Shown: positions 1 through 12,164 of the stretch, in pieces
Layout of the letters: the number at the start of each line of letters is the position of its first letter
Numbering within the stretch: position 1 is the stretch's first letter
From: Sanderia malayensis
Lineage: Eukaryota; Cnidaria; Scyphozoa; Semaeostomeae; Pelagiidae
Assembly: GCA_013076295.1 (NCBI GenBank)
Contig: RQOL01000616.1
Location: 1,178,001 to 1,242,000 of the forward strand
Direction of reading: 5' to 3'
DNA length: 64,000 nucleotides
Notes under the pieces: model-generated
The model's input: only the letters and a program-made list of their open reading frames with translations
What the model was told of the DNA's origin: nothing
The model's database searches: none
Position numbers and translations under genes: made by a program

Positions 1-276
1 TGAGTAGAAATATCAGCCTGGAAGGTTCTTAATCCACTGGTTTATATAATACGGGTGTTTTTGGCATTACGAGGGTGGAATATTATTATTTCCCTGCTAG
101 AACATGACATGTTACACAATTACGAGGAAGGATCATATGAACACATTAAATGGTTCTTAAAGATTTGTTGCTGACTTCCACACATTACAAATTTGTTGCT
201 GACTTTGACACATTACAAATAACTAAATAATAATTTTGTGAAAATATTGCAAAATTGATTTATAAAGTTGATCCGT
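1..276. other. 3' flank of aminoacylase-1
   Basis: AT-rich sequence downstream of the ACY1 stop codon, presumably 3' UTR and flank. A near-duplicate phrase around 160-220 (acattacaaatttgttgctg and its neighbour) is the only structure seen. Confidence 0.5.
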
Positions 277-3200
277 TCATTTAGCAGAAACATTGGCAAG
301 AGATTGTATGATTTCGTAATAAATATCAATGCCATTGAGGAAGATGTCTTCGTTTAAAAATTCATTGTGGTCGTGAAGTAAAATTGGTGTGTGATTCATC
401 GGCGAGAAACCAAGAACAGGTATGCCAAGCTGCAATTGAAAGAATAATATATACAGTGGAATCCCGCTATAACGAACCCTGTAGGGACCGAGAAAATAGT
501 TCGCAATAGCGGGAGTTCGTTATACAGAAGGGACATTTTCTTATGAAGAACCACTTCCCAGAATCCAAGGGACCGGAGTTTTAGTTCGTAATAGCGGGAA
601 GTTCGTTATAAACGGGGTTCTTTATAGCGGGATTCCACTGTACGCATAAATCATCATAATAACGCTCGCATACAGGGAGACAAGGGTCGTGCAAAGGCGA
701 CTCGGGAAGTCCTATGGGGCTCTAACACAGGGGTTCACTGTTATGTTAGAAGTGGAAACTAGCTCTAAAAACATTGCAAACATGCAATTAAGTGTGTATT
801 TAGCCGTTATTATGCTGCACACGTGTTAAAACTGTACACAAGCATAAAAGCATTGCATACATCAGTTGTGTTTAAACATACCTTCCTAATACGCGAGCTG
901 TCTGTTCCTGCGGGAAACACTTCACATTGTGTTTTGATGTTCCTGCAAAACAATTGCGAGCAATGTATTTCAGATACATACATTGTAGTGACAAAGAGTC
1001 AAACAACCCCACAAAACCCGTATGCATTATATTGCAAGCATAGCACTACAAATATAAAACTGCAATTAATGCATCATATTGCAAGAAGCGTCAGGGCATT
1101 AAAACAACGTGCATTCTTATTGTAAGAGTCACAGAAAAACCCACATATAGGAACCTGGACTTCTACATAGAGCCTGTATTGCTTATTAGCGATGAAACAA
1201 ATTTCAGAATAGGGATAGGTAGTCTAAAGTTGTATTAATGTATTAATTTCATTTTCGTTCTCTTTCTGACGTACTACTCTGATGAGTGTCAGACGAAAAG
1301 CTTTAGTATTTATTACGTTTCGCTATGTTTCCGATTTTCAAAGCAATTTTGAATTTTTGTACCGATCAAAGACTATTAATGTGAGTGTTAACTACAGCTA
1401 AGCTTCCAGAATATTTTTCATGGAATCAGGGCAACGACGTAAATTTTACAATGAAGAAATACCTGGAAATACTGGCTTAGGTTCTTAAAAAAAATACCTA
1501 GAAATGTAGGTTGTTAAAAGTGGTTGGCTCATATATGCCGGCTTTTATAGCAAAGTGCGCTACATATGCTACAATGCAGTGTAACACATGTGAATAGAAG
1601 CATACGAAAGTGCCATACAATTGCATATGGATACCCTTGCAACGTGTACTCACAGTTTTTTGCAAGCGTTGCTGAAGGCGTCCCACCACGGGTCTCCTTC
1701 TTCAATTGAGGTCAGCTCTTCGGCATCTATTTTCTATCAACAATAAAAACAATTGAGTAATGACAAGAAGAACGGTCGGAATTCAACATGCATCAAGATA
1801 CTCTGATACCTACATCCTGCAAAAGTGCTTCAACAGTCTTCAGAAACTTGAGCACCCCAAGAGGAATAAACAATAGTTTGTGCCTCTTGAAGAAGGTAAA
1901 ACAATAGTTTATGCCTGGGGGCTTATTCAGGACTCGAAGCTGGAAAAAAGGGACTTACTCGAAAAGGGGGACTTATATTCAAAACTTCAAGTTTAAGAGG
2001 AGGGGTATCGAAAGGAACTCGAGATAACTTAACTGCGTACATTAGTAAATACAACGAAATCTTTCCGTGTAAAATTGATGTACAAAGATAAAATAAAACT
2101 GGTTAATATTGACCTGAACAAATTCGTACGAGATATCACTTCCAGCATTTTGTATCCATCCTTTAACTCGCTTTTCAAATTCCTAAGAAGTAAGAACCGC
2201 TATTATATATATCCTTATATAGATTCTTGATAAAGTGAACATAATGAAAAATAGAATCACTAGACTCTATACATATCACTGGGCATCAACAATGCGTGGC
2301 TAAACTTACAACGAGTTGTTCAGAATGTGCTATCCTGATATCCACGCCTAAAATGGAAAATCCAAAAAAAATTTATAATTGAGTCACTTGTACAATGAGA
2401 GATGAAAAAGTTATATTTGATCTATAAAAGTTCAAATGCACGTGGAAACGTTTCAGGAAAGTCTATTCAAAACTTACCAACTACGAAATTTTCAGGAACA
2501 ACATTCATCGCTACGCCTCCCTGAAAAAAAAACAAAACCCCTTTTTTAATCAATCCAAATATGATAAATTCAACTCCATCATATTAAATAAGCCGCAACA
2601 TCCCTACCAAGCCCCCTCTTTGATAAGTTCCCCTTTCCCCTTTTGAAACGAGAATTTGAACTAAGCTCCTTACGTAGTAACCCCTTCTTGCCTTGGAACT
2701 TATGAACGATGATGAAATTGTGATAAATTACACAATAAAGGCTCACAACAATTATTTTCCAGTTATTTTACGCAAAAATTTTTCTGAAGTTACTTGAGAA
2801 TTCTATCAAGCCCCCTCCCTTTTAAGCCCCCTCCCTGTCAAGCCCCCTCCCTATCAAGCCTCCTCCCTATCAAACCTCCTCCCTATTAAGCCCCCTCTCT
2901 AATAAGCCCCCTTTTAGAACCTCAAAAAAATTACCCCGCCCGGGTTTAAGGGAGCTTTTACGGTATATAGTATAGCGTAACATTTTGTATGATAATCATA
3001 GCTAAATAATGTCAACAAACATTTATCATGTTGATGTTACACGTCGTTACATTTCCAAGCGTCAAACAAGAGTTGCCATCCAAGCTAAAATAAACAACCA
3101 AAGACTCTCAACAATTTTTTCTCTGAATTTTGCTCCGAAAATTGTTTTCATACATGATTAATGATATAAAGGCACATAGATATATTTTTTAAATTCCACT

Positions 3201-6200
3201 CACATGGATTTTTGACTTTCTCTGTACTCTTGAATTTGGTTGACAAGTTTCCTCTGTTCAACAAGATATGATACTGTTAAAGATAATGCCGTGATTATCT
3301 GACCAAAGACGGGCTACTATAACCCCAAAACTTAAATTCAGAAAGAAAAAAGTTTTTCCCACCACTTTTTCCACAGCTGTATCTTCAATAAATCTGGAAC
3401 CATGTCCGGGCTTTCCTTTGCAAGTAAATTTTATCCCTGAAAAACATATATTTTACAGATTTACAGTATTTTTCAAAGCAATCAAAATTTACTCCATGAA
3501 GCAACCATCGCAATCGTGACATTATTGCCATCAATGACTCAAAAATCTTCAGGCAATCTATGAACTTTGCCTGAAGATATTTGCAAACATTGCGTCAAAA
3601 TGTGCGCAGCTTTTCACCCAAATTACTTGGACACCTTAGTTAAAGATCGAAACTAGGTATCAACAAACTTTGAAATACCAGCATATAATAAATTGGTTTG
3701 AAGTGAACAAAATAAAAACGAAATATTTAACTTAAAATAGGTGTCAACTTTAGCTGAACAGTTTTGAAATATTTGGCTGCGAAAATATGTGAGATCCTGC
3801 AGAAATAGTTATGCATATTTCCTTAGATTGTCCGCATATACGTTGACTGGAAAATATGTTCACGATTTGACTCGAAATAACTGCAAACCTTGGTTAAATC
3901 CAGCTAATATATCTGATAAGCATGTATTGACGTGTCTTAGTATCACTGAGGAATAAATTCGTTTTACTCACACCAGATTGATCTCTGCCCATTGTAAACG
4001 GTGAATTCTTCACCAGGGTTTGCCAGACCTAAAACCCGAGACAAAACAACTCATTTCGACAATGATGACAAAATTAAATTGAATCATTCTGGATTCTATT
4101 TTGAAGTTCTGTACCGATCAAAGATTGTTCTATCCACTAACTTCGACGTATGAACCGGGCACCACAGTTAATGCACAGTTGAGAAGAACTAAAGTCGCTT
4201 CAGCTCGAATTTAATTGGCTGTGACATAACGTCAACGTACGAACATAGCCTTGCTGCTTAAAAATACCTTCGTCTAATCCAAATCCAACTTTCATTTCCT
4301 TAAACATGTCAGTTTTTATGAATTTGGCAATGCCTAAATGTCCTCCAACTTCTTCCTCTAACAAAAGAAACGCACAGGATGTTTCAAGCAATAGAAAAAA
4401 ATTTGATGAGGCTGGAGGGAATCTAATTGAGCGAAAATCAAGAGAAAACGGTTGAATTAACCATTTGGATTGAGAAAACTAAAAGCAAAACTTACCAGGC
4501 ATAAATGTGAGATAAATGTTTCTCAATAAATGCTTTCCTTCCTGCTTCAGTCTTCTTACAGCTTCAAGGTACCTTTACGGTGAATAGAAAAACTATCAAG
4601 CTTAAAGGCATCAAAACGTAAAAAGAACATATTCACTTTGAGAATATGTAAAGATATGCATGGTTGTGGAAGTAATTAAATGCATAGCAAAGTAGATTTA
4701 AGTATATTTGAGCAAAGGCTAAAAAATCAGCTTAATTGGTATAAAACCAGCCAAGCACAAATGTAGAATAATTTTTACAAACTTACTGAATTCCAACACA
4801 TTTCATATCCTGGATGGAAAGAAATTGTTATAATTAGATATCAAGATAATTTGACAAAATTACATCATTTTAAGGAATAAAGTCAAATACATTGATGAAA
4901 GTATGTGGTCATAGTGTCCTAATTTGGTTCAAAATATCTGAAAGCTTTCAACAAAACACCAGTTCACTCAAAATAGCACACACAATTGCTGGCTCGAACA
5001 GATGAAGATCCATATGTTGGCTCAAATTAAGTAGAAATATGTCATCAAAAAGATGCAAATTTTGCTCCAAATAGATCCACAAGACTTTCCATCATGCCTA
5101 GATAGTTACCTGTGATCCTCGGGCATAAATGTCACCATTGGCTTCCTTTACAGCTTCAAAAGGATCATGCCTCCAGGATTCCTGCATCAAAATTGAAAGC
5201 ATCAGACAAATGTCACATAAACTAGCAACAATTCATGATAATCTAGAATATTTACTAATAGGAAAGTGAGCTGAAGTATTGTGCCACCTTGTCCAAAATA
5301 GTGTCTACAAGTACGCTAAGGTCTGAGCAAAAATATTTGCTCAACAATATATAGACATCAAAAGAGCTTCAATGATAAATTCCTTGAGCAGAAATGTACT
5401 CGAAATTTCGTAAATATTTGAGTGAAAGCATAATTTAAACTATATCACAGCTTTAAATTTTTCAAAAATCTAAAATGTAATTGGTTCACTATGTAAATTT
5501 GAACAACCATTTGAAATGACAATTCAAAAGAGATATAATAACAAATACCAACTGAATACAAATATGGGTCGCATTAATGGAGCAGTCAGATTAACTGGGT
5601 TACCATGAGAGAACTTAGGTGCTAGGTTAAAATTGATAAGTACCCTTAAATGGTTAAGCAAGCTAGAGAAGACTTCATATTAAAAATTCAAGCATCAAGC
5701 AAGTTAACAGTAAAATAGTAAAGATAGATGTTTGCCATATCAAAGGAATCAAGCTAGAAGATATTAAGATGGAGATTGTGGATAAACTTACAGGGAAAAC
5801 GGGAACAACATCTGTATGACTATATAGCAAAATACTGGGCAGCGACTTGTCTTTTCCTTCCCAACCACAAACAAGCACAGGTTTCCCTGGATGCACCTGA
5901 AAATTAACATTCTCAATTTGATTTTGGTTAGGGGTTCAATATGGGGCCTGCCTAAGCAACACAAATCCTACAAAGTTGACCAAACAATACTTTTAGACAC
6001 CAGGGAGAAGTTACATGCTTTATTCCAAAAAAATATTTGGCTCCAGTTTTTTTCATTATTTTTCAATTGTTGCCAGTATATGTCACTTTTTCAGCAGATA
6101 CACAGACATTGACAAAGTGTACTATGCAAAGTGCAGCTATTAGAGTCTTGGTTTTTACTGTAGTCGGAGCCGGAAAGGAGAAACACGTTTATGTATGCAT

Positions 6201-6603
6201 TTCCGCCACACTTCAAATAATCAACTTTGTATATATACCTCAATCAATTGGACATCAAGCCCAATTTCCTGTGCAATTTTTGTGAGGAAAACCACAGCAG
6301 GATCTAAAATTTCACGATACTGATTCTTAAATCAATTAAACATGAAGCAAAATCAAGATACTCAAGGTACTATGTATAAATAAAAAAATGAACATGCAAG
6401 GTCCATCATCCAAAGAAAGGACTGGAGTTTGGCCGACCGTGGTGGGCCTAGATTATAATTAATCATCCAAAGTAACTTTTCTTACCATAATCTGGATCTG
6501 GGTGAACAGTTTGGATTCTTAGATAATCACGAAAAAGTGTTACTGCATTATCTTCGCTCAATTTCTGTCGCTTTGGGCAATGTTCAGTTCCGTTTGAGGC
6601 CAT
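277..6603 (-). CDS. ACY1: Aminoacylase-1 (N-acyl-L-amino-acid amidohydrolase), 17 exons
   Basis: Cytosolic M20-family zinc enzyme that releases free amino acids from N-acetylated ones. I assembled 17 exons with consistent phases: 6486-6603, 6239-6303, 5792-5896, 5110-5181, 4787-4809 (23-bp microexon), 4496-4572, 4268-4357, 3972-4028, 3363-3436 (donor uncertain by 3 bp), 3204-3298, 3021-3084, 2478-2520, 2310-2347, 2114-2182, 1654-1733, 882-942, 277-429. The product is about 427 residues (human about 408). Metal and catalytic motifs are present in order: SHTDVVP, GSQDMKC, PEEEVGGH, GLDEG, KPGHGSRF, GGVAMNVVP, FPAGTDSSRIRK and a C-terminal LLHDHNE. The start is the first ATG, followed by VTLFRDYLRIQTVHPDPDY, which matches the family N-terminus. 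Exon 10 adds a few residues relative to human. The gene appears intact. A large transposon begins 123 bp upstream of the start codon and may affect its promoter. Confidence 0.93.
454..640. mobile_element. Pogo/Tigger-like MITE, 187 bp, in ACY1 intron 16
   Basis: Terminal inverted repeats start CAGTGGAATCCCGCTATAAC at the left and end with its near reverse complement at the right. TA dinucleotides at 452-453 and 641-642 fit a TA target duplication. The internal halves are also roughly symmetric. There is no coding capacity, so it is a non-autonomous Tc1/mariner-pogo type element by terminus style. Confidence 0.8.
1265..1320 (+). ncRNA. Candidate hammerhead-ribozyme-like core
   Basis: The sequence holds a CTGATGA box (1279-1285), a short potential stem, and CGAAAA (1294-1299). 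The flanks GACGTACTACT and AGTATTTATTACGT can partly pair as an open stem I. This is the box order of type I hammerheads known from Penelope-like retroelements and retrozymes of animals. Stem II looks weak (two clean base pairs), so it may be decayed. Confidence 0.3.
2805..2925. repeat. C-rich minisatellite in ACY1 intron 11
   Basis: About seven imperfect copies of a 16-17-bp unit resembling AAGCCCCCTCCCTATC, preceded by related C-rich text from about 2600. It lies between ACY1 exons 11 and 12. Similar AAGCCCCC phrases recur in dispersed repeats elsewhere in the window. Confidence 0.75.
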
Positions 6604-6725
6604 TTTGCTTCGAAGAAGGAATGAAACACCTGCTATATCGTGTTGCCGACCGATTCCAAAGCGACCACGCCCCCCCCCCCAAAAAAAAACAGACGGCTAC
6701 GTCCTCTCTTCTCCCCGCCCCTAAT
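6604..6725. promoter_or_regulatory. Residual ACY1 upstream region and left target-site duplication
   Basis: Only about 115 bp separate the ACY1 start codon from the transposon. The stretch contains an 11-13-bp C run followed by an A run (6670-6689). The last six bases, CCTAAT at 6720-6725, are the left target-site duplication. Any core promoter or 5' UTR not contained here now lies beyond the 9.8-kb insertion, or has been replaced by transposon sequence. Confidence 0.5.
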
Positions 6726-6779
6726 TACCGTGGCTGATTTGGACAACTTAGTCCTTATCTAACACTTGCGGTAAGACTG

Positions 6780-6894
6780 GCGGCCGCTTATCGGGATTGG
6801 CGGCCGCCTGTTTAAAGATACGCGGCCGCTTGTTTAAAGATACGCGGCCGCTTGTTTAAGATGAGCGGCCGCTTGTTTTGAGATGAGCGGCCGC
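6780..6894. repeat. Left subterminal GCGGCCGC array of the transposon
   Basis: Six copies of the palindromic octamer GCGGCCGC start at 6780, 6800, 6822, 6844, 6865 and 6887, spaced 20-22 bp (about two helical turns), with linkers like TTGTTTAAAGATA. Two CTGGTC(T/A)GTATTTTGTTT motifs follow at about 6911-6970 and recur inverted near the right end. Regular phasing suggests protein binding, most simply by transposase; a promoter role is also possible since the transposase start codon lies about 120 bp downstream. Confidence 0.9.
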
Positions 6895-7017
6895 TTGTTT
6901 TGAGATCTCTCCTGGTCTGTATTTTGTTTGCTTGAAGAAATTTAGTCCCTTCTGGTCAGTATTTTGTTTACACGTTTTCACGTGGTTTTATTATTATTTG
7001 ATTTATACATATGGAGA

Positions 7018-8202
7018 ATGAACACAATCTTACAAGTAGAACGTGCTGAAAATGCATTAACCGACGACCTGGTAACGTACTATTCAAATCTGAAAACACT
7101 AAGCAATAAGGAAATATGTAGCTTGATTAATAATAATCATCAAAGAGATTTAACTCTTCGTCAATTGAGGTACATTCGAAAAAGGCTTTGCTTGAAAAGG
7201 TACGACGAAGTTTCATTTAACGACTTGATGGACATTGTTAACAACGAGCTTGATACATCAAATAAACACGTTGGATATCGCCAGATGACCGAATTCATTA
7301 ACGTGAAGTACAATATCTCAGTGTCAAAAGAGAAAGTAAGGCGTATATTAAGTATTGTTGATCCTGATGGTGTCGAAGAACGAAGAAGAAATGCAATTAG
7401 AAGGAGGGTTTACCAAACATCTGGCCCGAATGATGTGTGTCATGTAGACGGAAACGATAAGCTTAAAAAATGGGGATTTTGTATTCATGGAGCAGTGGAT
7501 GGGTTCAGTCGAAAATTGTTATGGTTGAAGGTTTCATCAACAAACAACGATCCCTTGGTTATTGCAAATTTTTACCTCGACAACATTAAGGAACATGGGA
7601 TTGCACCAAAGGTTGTAAGAATGGATAGAGGGACGGAGAATATTTATATCGAAGATCTCCAGATATTTTTCACAGGTAGTCAAGAAAGTTTTTTGTATGC
7701 AACTTCCACACGAAACCAGCGAATTGAATCATTTTGGTCCAGATTAAAAAAATATCGACTTTCTTGGTGGATAAACTTCCTTGATAAAATGGAAAAAGAT
7801 AGATTATTTAAGTCGTATTTAGAAACTCACGTGGAAACATTACTGTATGTTTTTCTTCCAATAATTCAAAATGAATTAGTCGAGTTTGGAAGAGTTTGGA
7901 ATTCTCGACATGTGAGACAATCTGCCGCTGCACCTGGAGGGAAACCCGAAATTTTATACACATTGCCGCATCAAATAAACTTCAGTGAACAGGGAATAAT
8001 GGTTACAAATGAAGACCTTGCCATAGCTTCAGAAGTTATCGGAATAAAACACTGTCCAGTTGCCAAGAATGATGATCTCAATCAATTACTTTCATGTTAT
8101 TGCCAAAGAGATAATATAATCAGGCCTTCAGATGCATGCACGGGATTAGACGTATATGTCACATTATTAGGGTGTTTAGAAAGTGATGGCTTTGAGATTT
8201 AA
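7018..8202 (+). CDS. DDE integrase-core transposase (IS3EU-like)
   Basis: Single-exon 394-residue protein from the ATG at 7018; the frame is open further upstream to about 6964 but without an earlier ATG. The N-terminal 130 residues are helical and HTH-like (SNLKTLSNKEICSLINNN; LTLRQLRYIRKRL). The integrase core follows with the three acidic residues in VDGNDKLKKWGFCIHGAVDG, VVRMDRGTEN and TRNQRIESFWSRLKK, matching the family of integrase core domain proteins annotated widely in fish and invertebrates. It presumably cuts and joins the element ends at 6-bp staggered sites. No frameshift or stop was seen, so it looks functional. It reads inward from the left terminal array. An AATAAA-like signal lies about 15 bp past the stop. 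Confidence 0.9.
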   Translation: MNTILQVERAENALTDDLVTYYSNLKTLSNKEICSLINNNHQRDLTLRQLRYIRKRLCLKRYDEVSFNDLMDIVNNELDTSNKHVGYRQMTEFINVKYNISVSKEKVRRILSIVDPDGVEERRRNAIRRRVYQTSGPNDVCHVDGNDKLKKWGFCIHGAVDGFSRKLLWLKVSSTNNDPLVIANFYLDNIKEHGIAPKVVRMDRGTENIYIEDLQIFFTGSQESFLYATSTRNQRIESFWSRLKKYRLSWWINFLDKMEKDRLFKSYLETHVETLLYVFLPIIQNELVEFGRVWNSRHVRQSAAAPGGKPEILYTLPHQINFSEQGIMVTNEDLAIASEVIGIKHCPVAKNDDLNQLLSCYCQRDNIIRPSDACTGLDVYVTLLGCLESDGFEI

Positions 8203-8988
8203 CCCTGTGTTATTTCTAAAATAAACGTTCAGATTTGTGAAGGTTAATTTTTCAGATTTTGATAATTTTATTCATTTCTTCCCCCTGTATTTAACTCATT
8301 CATGTTTTTAGCGCCCTGTAGACGTCGTAGCAGCAAAAACCACTAACAGACGTCATTGGATTTCTTTGTCTCAATTTTTTTAAGTGTTATTGTTTAAAAT
8401 TGCTTGCAAAATTGATGAGTTCGTACACTTTTTTTAAATAAGCAACTAGACTTTGGTCCAGCCCTGAAAGTTGCTTAAAATTTTGGATATTTTAGCCCTC
8501 AAAGTTGCTTAAAAGTTGCTTAAAATTGTTTGTACCTATAACAGCCTCTCCTGTCCCCAGGGTACCACCCCTAAGTCTGTGGGTCAAAGTCATCAACTGT
8601 AACGCCTACAACATAAGACTTAAGAGACAGTAAGTGTAAACATGTTAGTCAAGAACTTCAACAGCACAGTGAACATTCGTGCCCAGTTTTAGCATTCTAA
8701 AATAAATGACGTTTGAATTCTTAGTTGCTAACAGTAATTCAATTGAGCCCTCGAGTTGCTTAATGTTAGGGTCAATCCAGCCGTAGTTGCTTATTGAGCG
8801 GTTGCTTATTAAAAAAAAAGTGTATGACAGATGATCGTTGGATGTCAATAGTTGCTAAATGTAATAACAATAGTTATACCATAAGAAATAATTTGGCATA
8901 TGTACAAGACGAAGGCCACAAAACAGCCTAGCGTATGTTTGTGTATATTTCATGGAAATGTTTTGCACGGATCAGTTCAAAGATTATA
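8203..8988. other. Non-coding spacer inside the transposon
   Basis: No supported gene. Repeated AGTTGCTTA words occur at 8440-8530 and 8750-8830 on both strands, suggesting a degraded small repeat. The rest looks like AT-rich 3' flank of the transposase gene. Confidence 0.4.
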
Positions 8989-10853
8989 GACAGGGAAATT
9001 ACTACAACCATCTAGCAAACTGCGTAACACTAAATTTTATTTCGGATTCGGGTTTCCCATGTTAAAAACTATCTAAAACTGCCAGGGGCCATTTCGGGCG
9101 TGCTCCGATATTCACGTGATTTATGACCACACCTACTCACTGTGTGGGAAAAAATTTTTTGGACTTTTCGAAAAAATTTTCACCAATGTATAGTGCATCA
9201 TAAAGCAAGAAATAAATTATAAAACACTTACTACTTTTCTCTCACCGTTCAGGGGGTTCAGCGTCTCAGAGTTTGTGTTGTTGTTGTTGTTAGAAAACAT
9301 CAACTTTTCGATACATCGCGTACAAGCCGAAATTTTCGAATCGAAATCCATAGTTATAATAAAAATACTTAAAGTGGTGTATTTACACTATCTACAATGT
9401 ATCTTTGTCTTGTCTAGAAGGTTTTATCGAAATATCAAGCCAGCCATCCGTCGCACGAATCTTCACTGGACAGAAAGTCCGAAACTTCCCTTTCATCTGC
9501 TTCAGATAATATGGCTGTTTCTGCGTTAGATAGCGTTGTTTTATCATCAGCATTGTAAATGCTTGCCGATTCTTTATCTTCGGAGATGTCTTTCATGGCT
9601 GTGAGAATTGAAGATATCTCCCGTTTTCTTTTCTTTGTTTTTGACGCGGTGGCTTCCCTTGACTCATCTCCTGCATCGGCCGAGGCCTTTTGGGAAGAAT
9701 TTCGTTTTTCCTCTTTTTAGTAGAAAACGACCCTGGTAACTGGCTTCCAGTAAACCATACTAGCGATATGATATTTTCCACGGGATCCCATTGACATCCG
9801 TTTTCTTCAAAAAGGATTGGTGCCACTTGCAATAAATCAACATCTCCTAGCTTCTTCTTGAACTTCTGGAGAACACAAACCTTTCCAGCTTTGTAAAATT
9901 ACGACCTTGAGTCACATCCTGTTAGACAGGGCAGTGCTGGTAACGCAAGTGACAACTTCTCTCCAAGAAATTCGTTTATTGGCACTATTATGTAGGAATC
10001 CCTGCCAATTTCCTCCCTGTAACATCCTTTGCTCGAAACCTGTTACATGCACTTGGGCTCCGGGTGCACCTCAGATGAGGCATACTTGAGTACGAGAATA
10101 CAGCTATATAAAGAAATGACAGCAAAATCATCTATGGGCATACCACTAGACCCCAAGTCAGTTGAACGCGCAAGTAAACGCTGCCATCATCAAGCATTTT
10201 GTGGTATCGTTGTAACTTGCCGCAAGTGGCACCAATCCTTTTTGAAGAAAACGGATGTCAATGGGATCCCGTGGAAAATATCATATCGCCAGTATGGTTT
10301 ACTGGAAGCCAGTTACTAGCGTCGTTTTCTACTAAAAAGAGGAAAAACGAAATTCTTCCCAAAAGGCCTCCGCCGATGCAGGAGATGAGTCAAGGGAAGC
10401 CACCGCGCCAAAAACAAAGAGAAGAAAACAGAAGATATTCTCACAGATTGTAGGTAAATACACCACTTTAACTAATTTTATTATAACTATGGATTTCGAA
10501 TCGAAAATTTCGGTTTATACGCGATGTATCGCAAACTTGATGTTTTCTAACAACAACAACAACACAAACTCTGAGACGCTGAACCCCCTGAACGGTGAGA
10601 GAAAAGTAGTAAGTGTTTTATAATTTATTTCTTGCCTTATGATGCACTATACATTGGTAAAAATTTTTTCGAAAAGCGCCAAAACAATTTTTTCCCAGAC
10701 AGTGAGTAGGTGTGGTCATGGATCACGTAAATATCGGAGCACGCCCGAAATGGCCCCTGGCAGTTTTAAATACTTTTCAACATGGAAAAGCCGAATCTCA
10801 AATAAAATTTAGGGTTAGGCAGTTTGCTAGATGGCTGTAGTAATTTCCCTGTC
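8989..10853. mobile_element. Nested long-inverted-repeat (foldback-like) element
   Basis: Arms at about 8989-9835 and 10203-10853 are inverted copies; both start GACAGGGAAATTACTACA and are bounded by TA at 8987-8988 and 10854-10855. The right arm lacks about 190 bp present in the left (about 9398-9590). The inner parts of both arms encode the same peptide in opposite directions (QVAPILFEENGCQWDPVENI), a relic of an ancestral coding sequence. The spacer is about 370 bp. It is non-autonomous, of unassigned superfamily, and inserted into the larger transposon or its ancestor. Confidence 0.8.
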
Positions 10854-11777
10854 TAAATTTAAAACAGGTTCAAGTTGCTATTAAGGGCAATTATTTCATT
10901 TTTTATACAATTGAGTCATTAAGTGTCATGTAAGCATCTGAACGGGCAGGAGATTCTGAAATAACAAAAAGCACTGAAAGGCTATTGAAGTTTGCAGTTA
11001 GTGTGTCTGTGAATTGTGAGTGTATGAAACTTGAAGGGGACCTATATTTTCAGAGAAGCAACCGGCTCAGGGGAAGGACATTCCAAAATTTTGGGGATGT
11101 TGACATACTTGGGACCGACTTTTGCATGAACATTTCTTTGGACCGACTGAAATGTACCGTGGCTCAAATAATTTTGGCTACCTGAGGCGGCACCATGGTT
11201 GCTGCCGAAGGGGGAGATTTTACAAATTTGGTGCCTCAGATATCGCTGAAAAATGTATTTTTTTTGCAAATCTACTATTAGTGGCCAATACCACTTTAAA
11301 TTATGCAGCCAGTTGAACTTGAATGTTATTGTTTGAGATTCGTGAAGCCAGACTCGTTTAAAAACAATTTTTAGGGCGGGATTGATTTTAATATACCTAG
11401 TAACTAAATTCCCATTGTCTCCCCCCACATGCCCTAATGTGCGCCCCTAGTATTTCTACATTCGGTTATAACGGACAGTACGGATCACAGTTTTCAACAT
11501 TGAAGAAAGGACAGCAAAAAATCGTTTGTGTATTATTGATATAATCTACAAGTCCAACTACACTTGTAAATGATATCAATAGGACTGGAAGCAAGTTAGA
11601 TACAACCATTGAAAAACACAGTTGAGCTAGCTTTCACACACAACGAGTCATTTGAATCATCATGATTGCAAAATAAAATTAAGTTGAAAATATTTAACTG
11701 GGGGGCACTTTTGTTGAGTGGGGGGGGCACCACGAGGGCTGGGGGGTCAAGGCCGCCCAGTCTGTATGCTAAAAAAA
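10854..11777. other. Transposon interior without a supported gene
   Basis: Non-coding by inspection. A 128-codon open frame on the minus strand (11042-11428) has no recognisable domain and overlaps other open frames. G-runs of six to eight at 11700-11750 could support G-quadruplexes. Confidence 0.4.
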
Positions 11778-12164
11778 CAGTGGTGATTCCTAAAAAAATT
11801 AACAAGGGGGGCTCCAAAAGCAACACCTCCAAAGTGGGTGTGGTTTTTTGTGACCACACCCATATTTTCATTGGCGCAAATATGAAAAAGAGTGCTCACA
11901 AAAACCAATCCAGACCAAACAATGGTTTATAAACCCTCTAAAGGGATAGAAACAACTGAATAAGACACCGACGATACGAGAATTAACATCTGGCATGCAA
12001 CGGACATCAGAATCTTTACAAATGAGGCCTTTAAACTGTAACTTTTGGATAACGAGAAATTTTGCAGAGCGTAGATAGAGATTGTTTGGGGGGGCTGAGC
12101 CCCCCCCCAAAGTCATCATATATTTTAAGAAGGGGGGCTCCGTCCCCCTTAAAAATCACCACTG
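11778..12164. mobile_element. Possible small inverted-repeat element, G/C-run rich
   Basis: CAGTGGTGATT at 11778 is matched by AATCACCACTG ending at 12164. The inside holds several GGGGGGCTC-type runs, an internal hairpin TGGGTGTGGT/ACCACACCCA at about 11836-11868, and a C/G-run hairpin near 12090. No clear target duplication was found, so the boundaries are tentative. Confidence 0.45.

Noticed and set aside
6964..7017. Upstream extension of the transposase
   Set aside because: Frame is open but begins without ATG (TTG at 6964) and encodes a hydrophobic stretch unlike the family; ATG at 7018 preferred.
11042..11428. 128-codon minus-strand open frame in the transposon
   Set aside because: No recognisable domain, overlapped by other open frames, no splice or promoter context.
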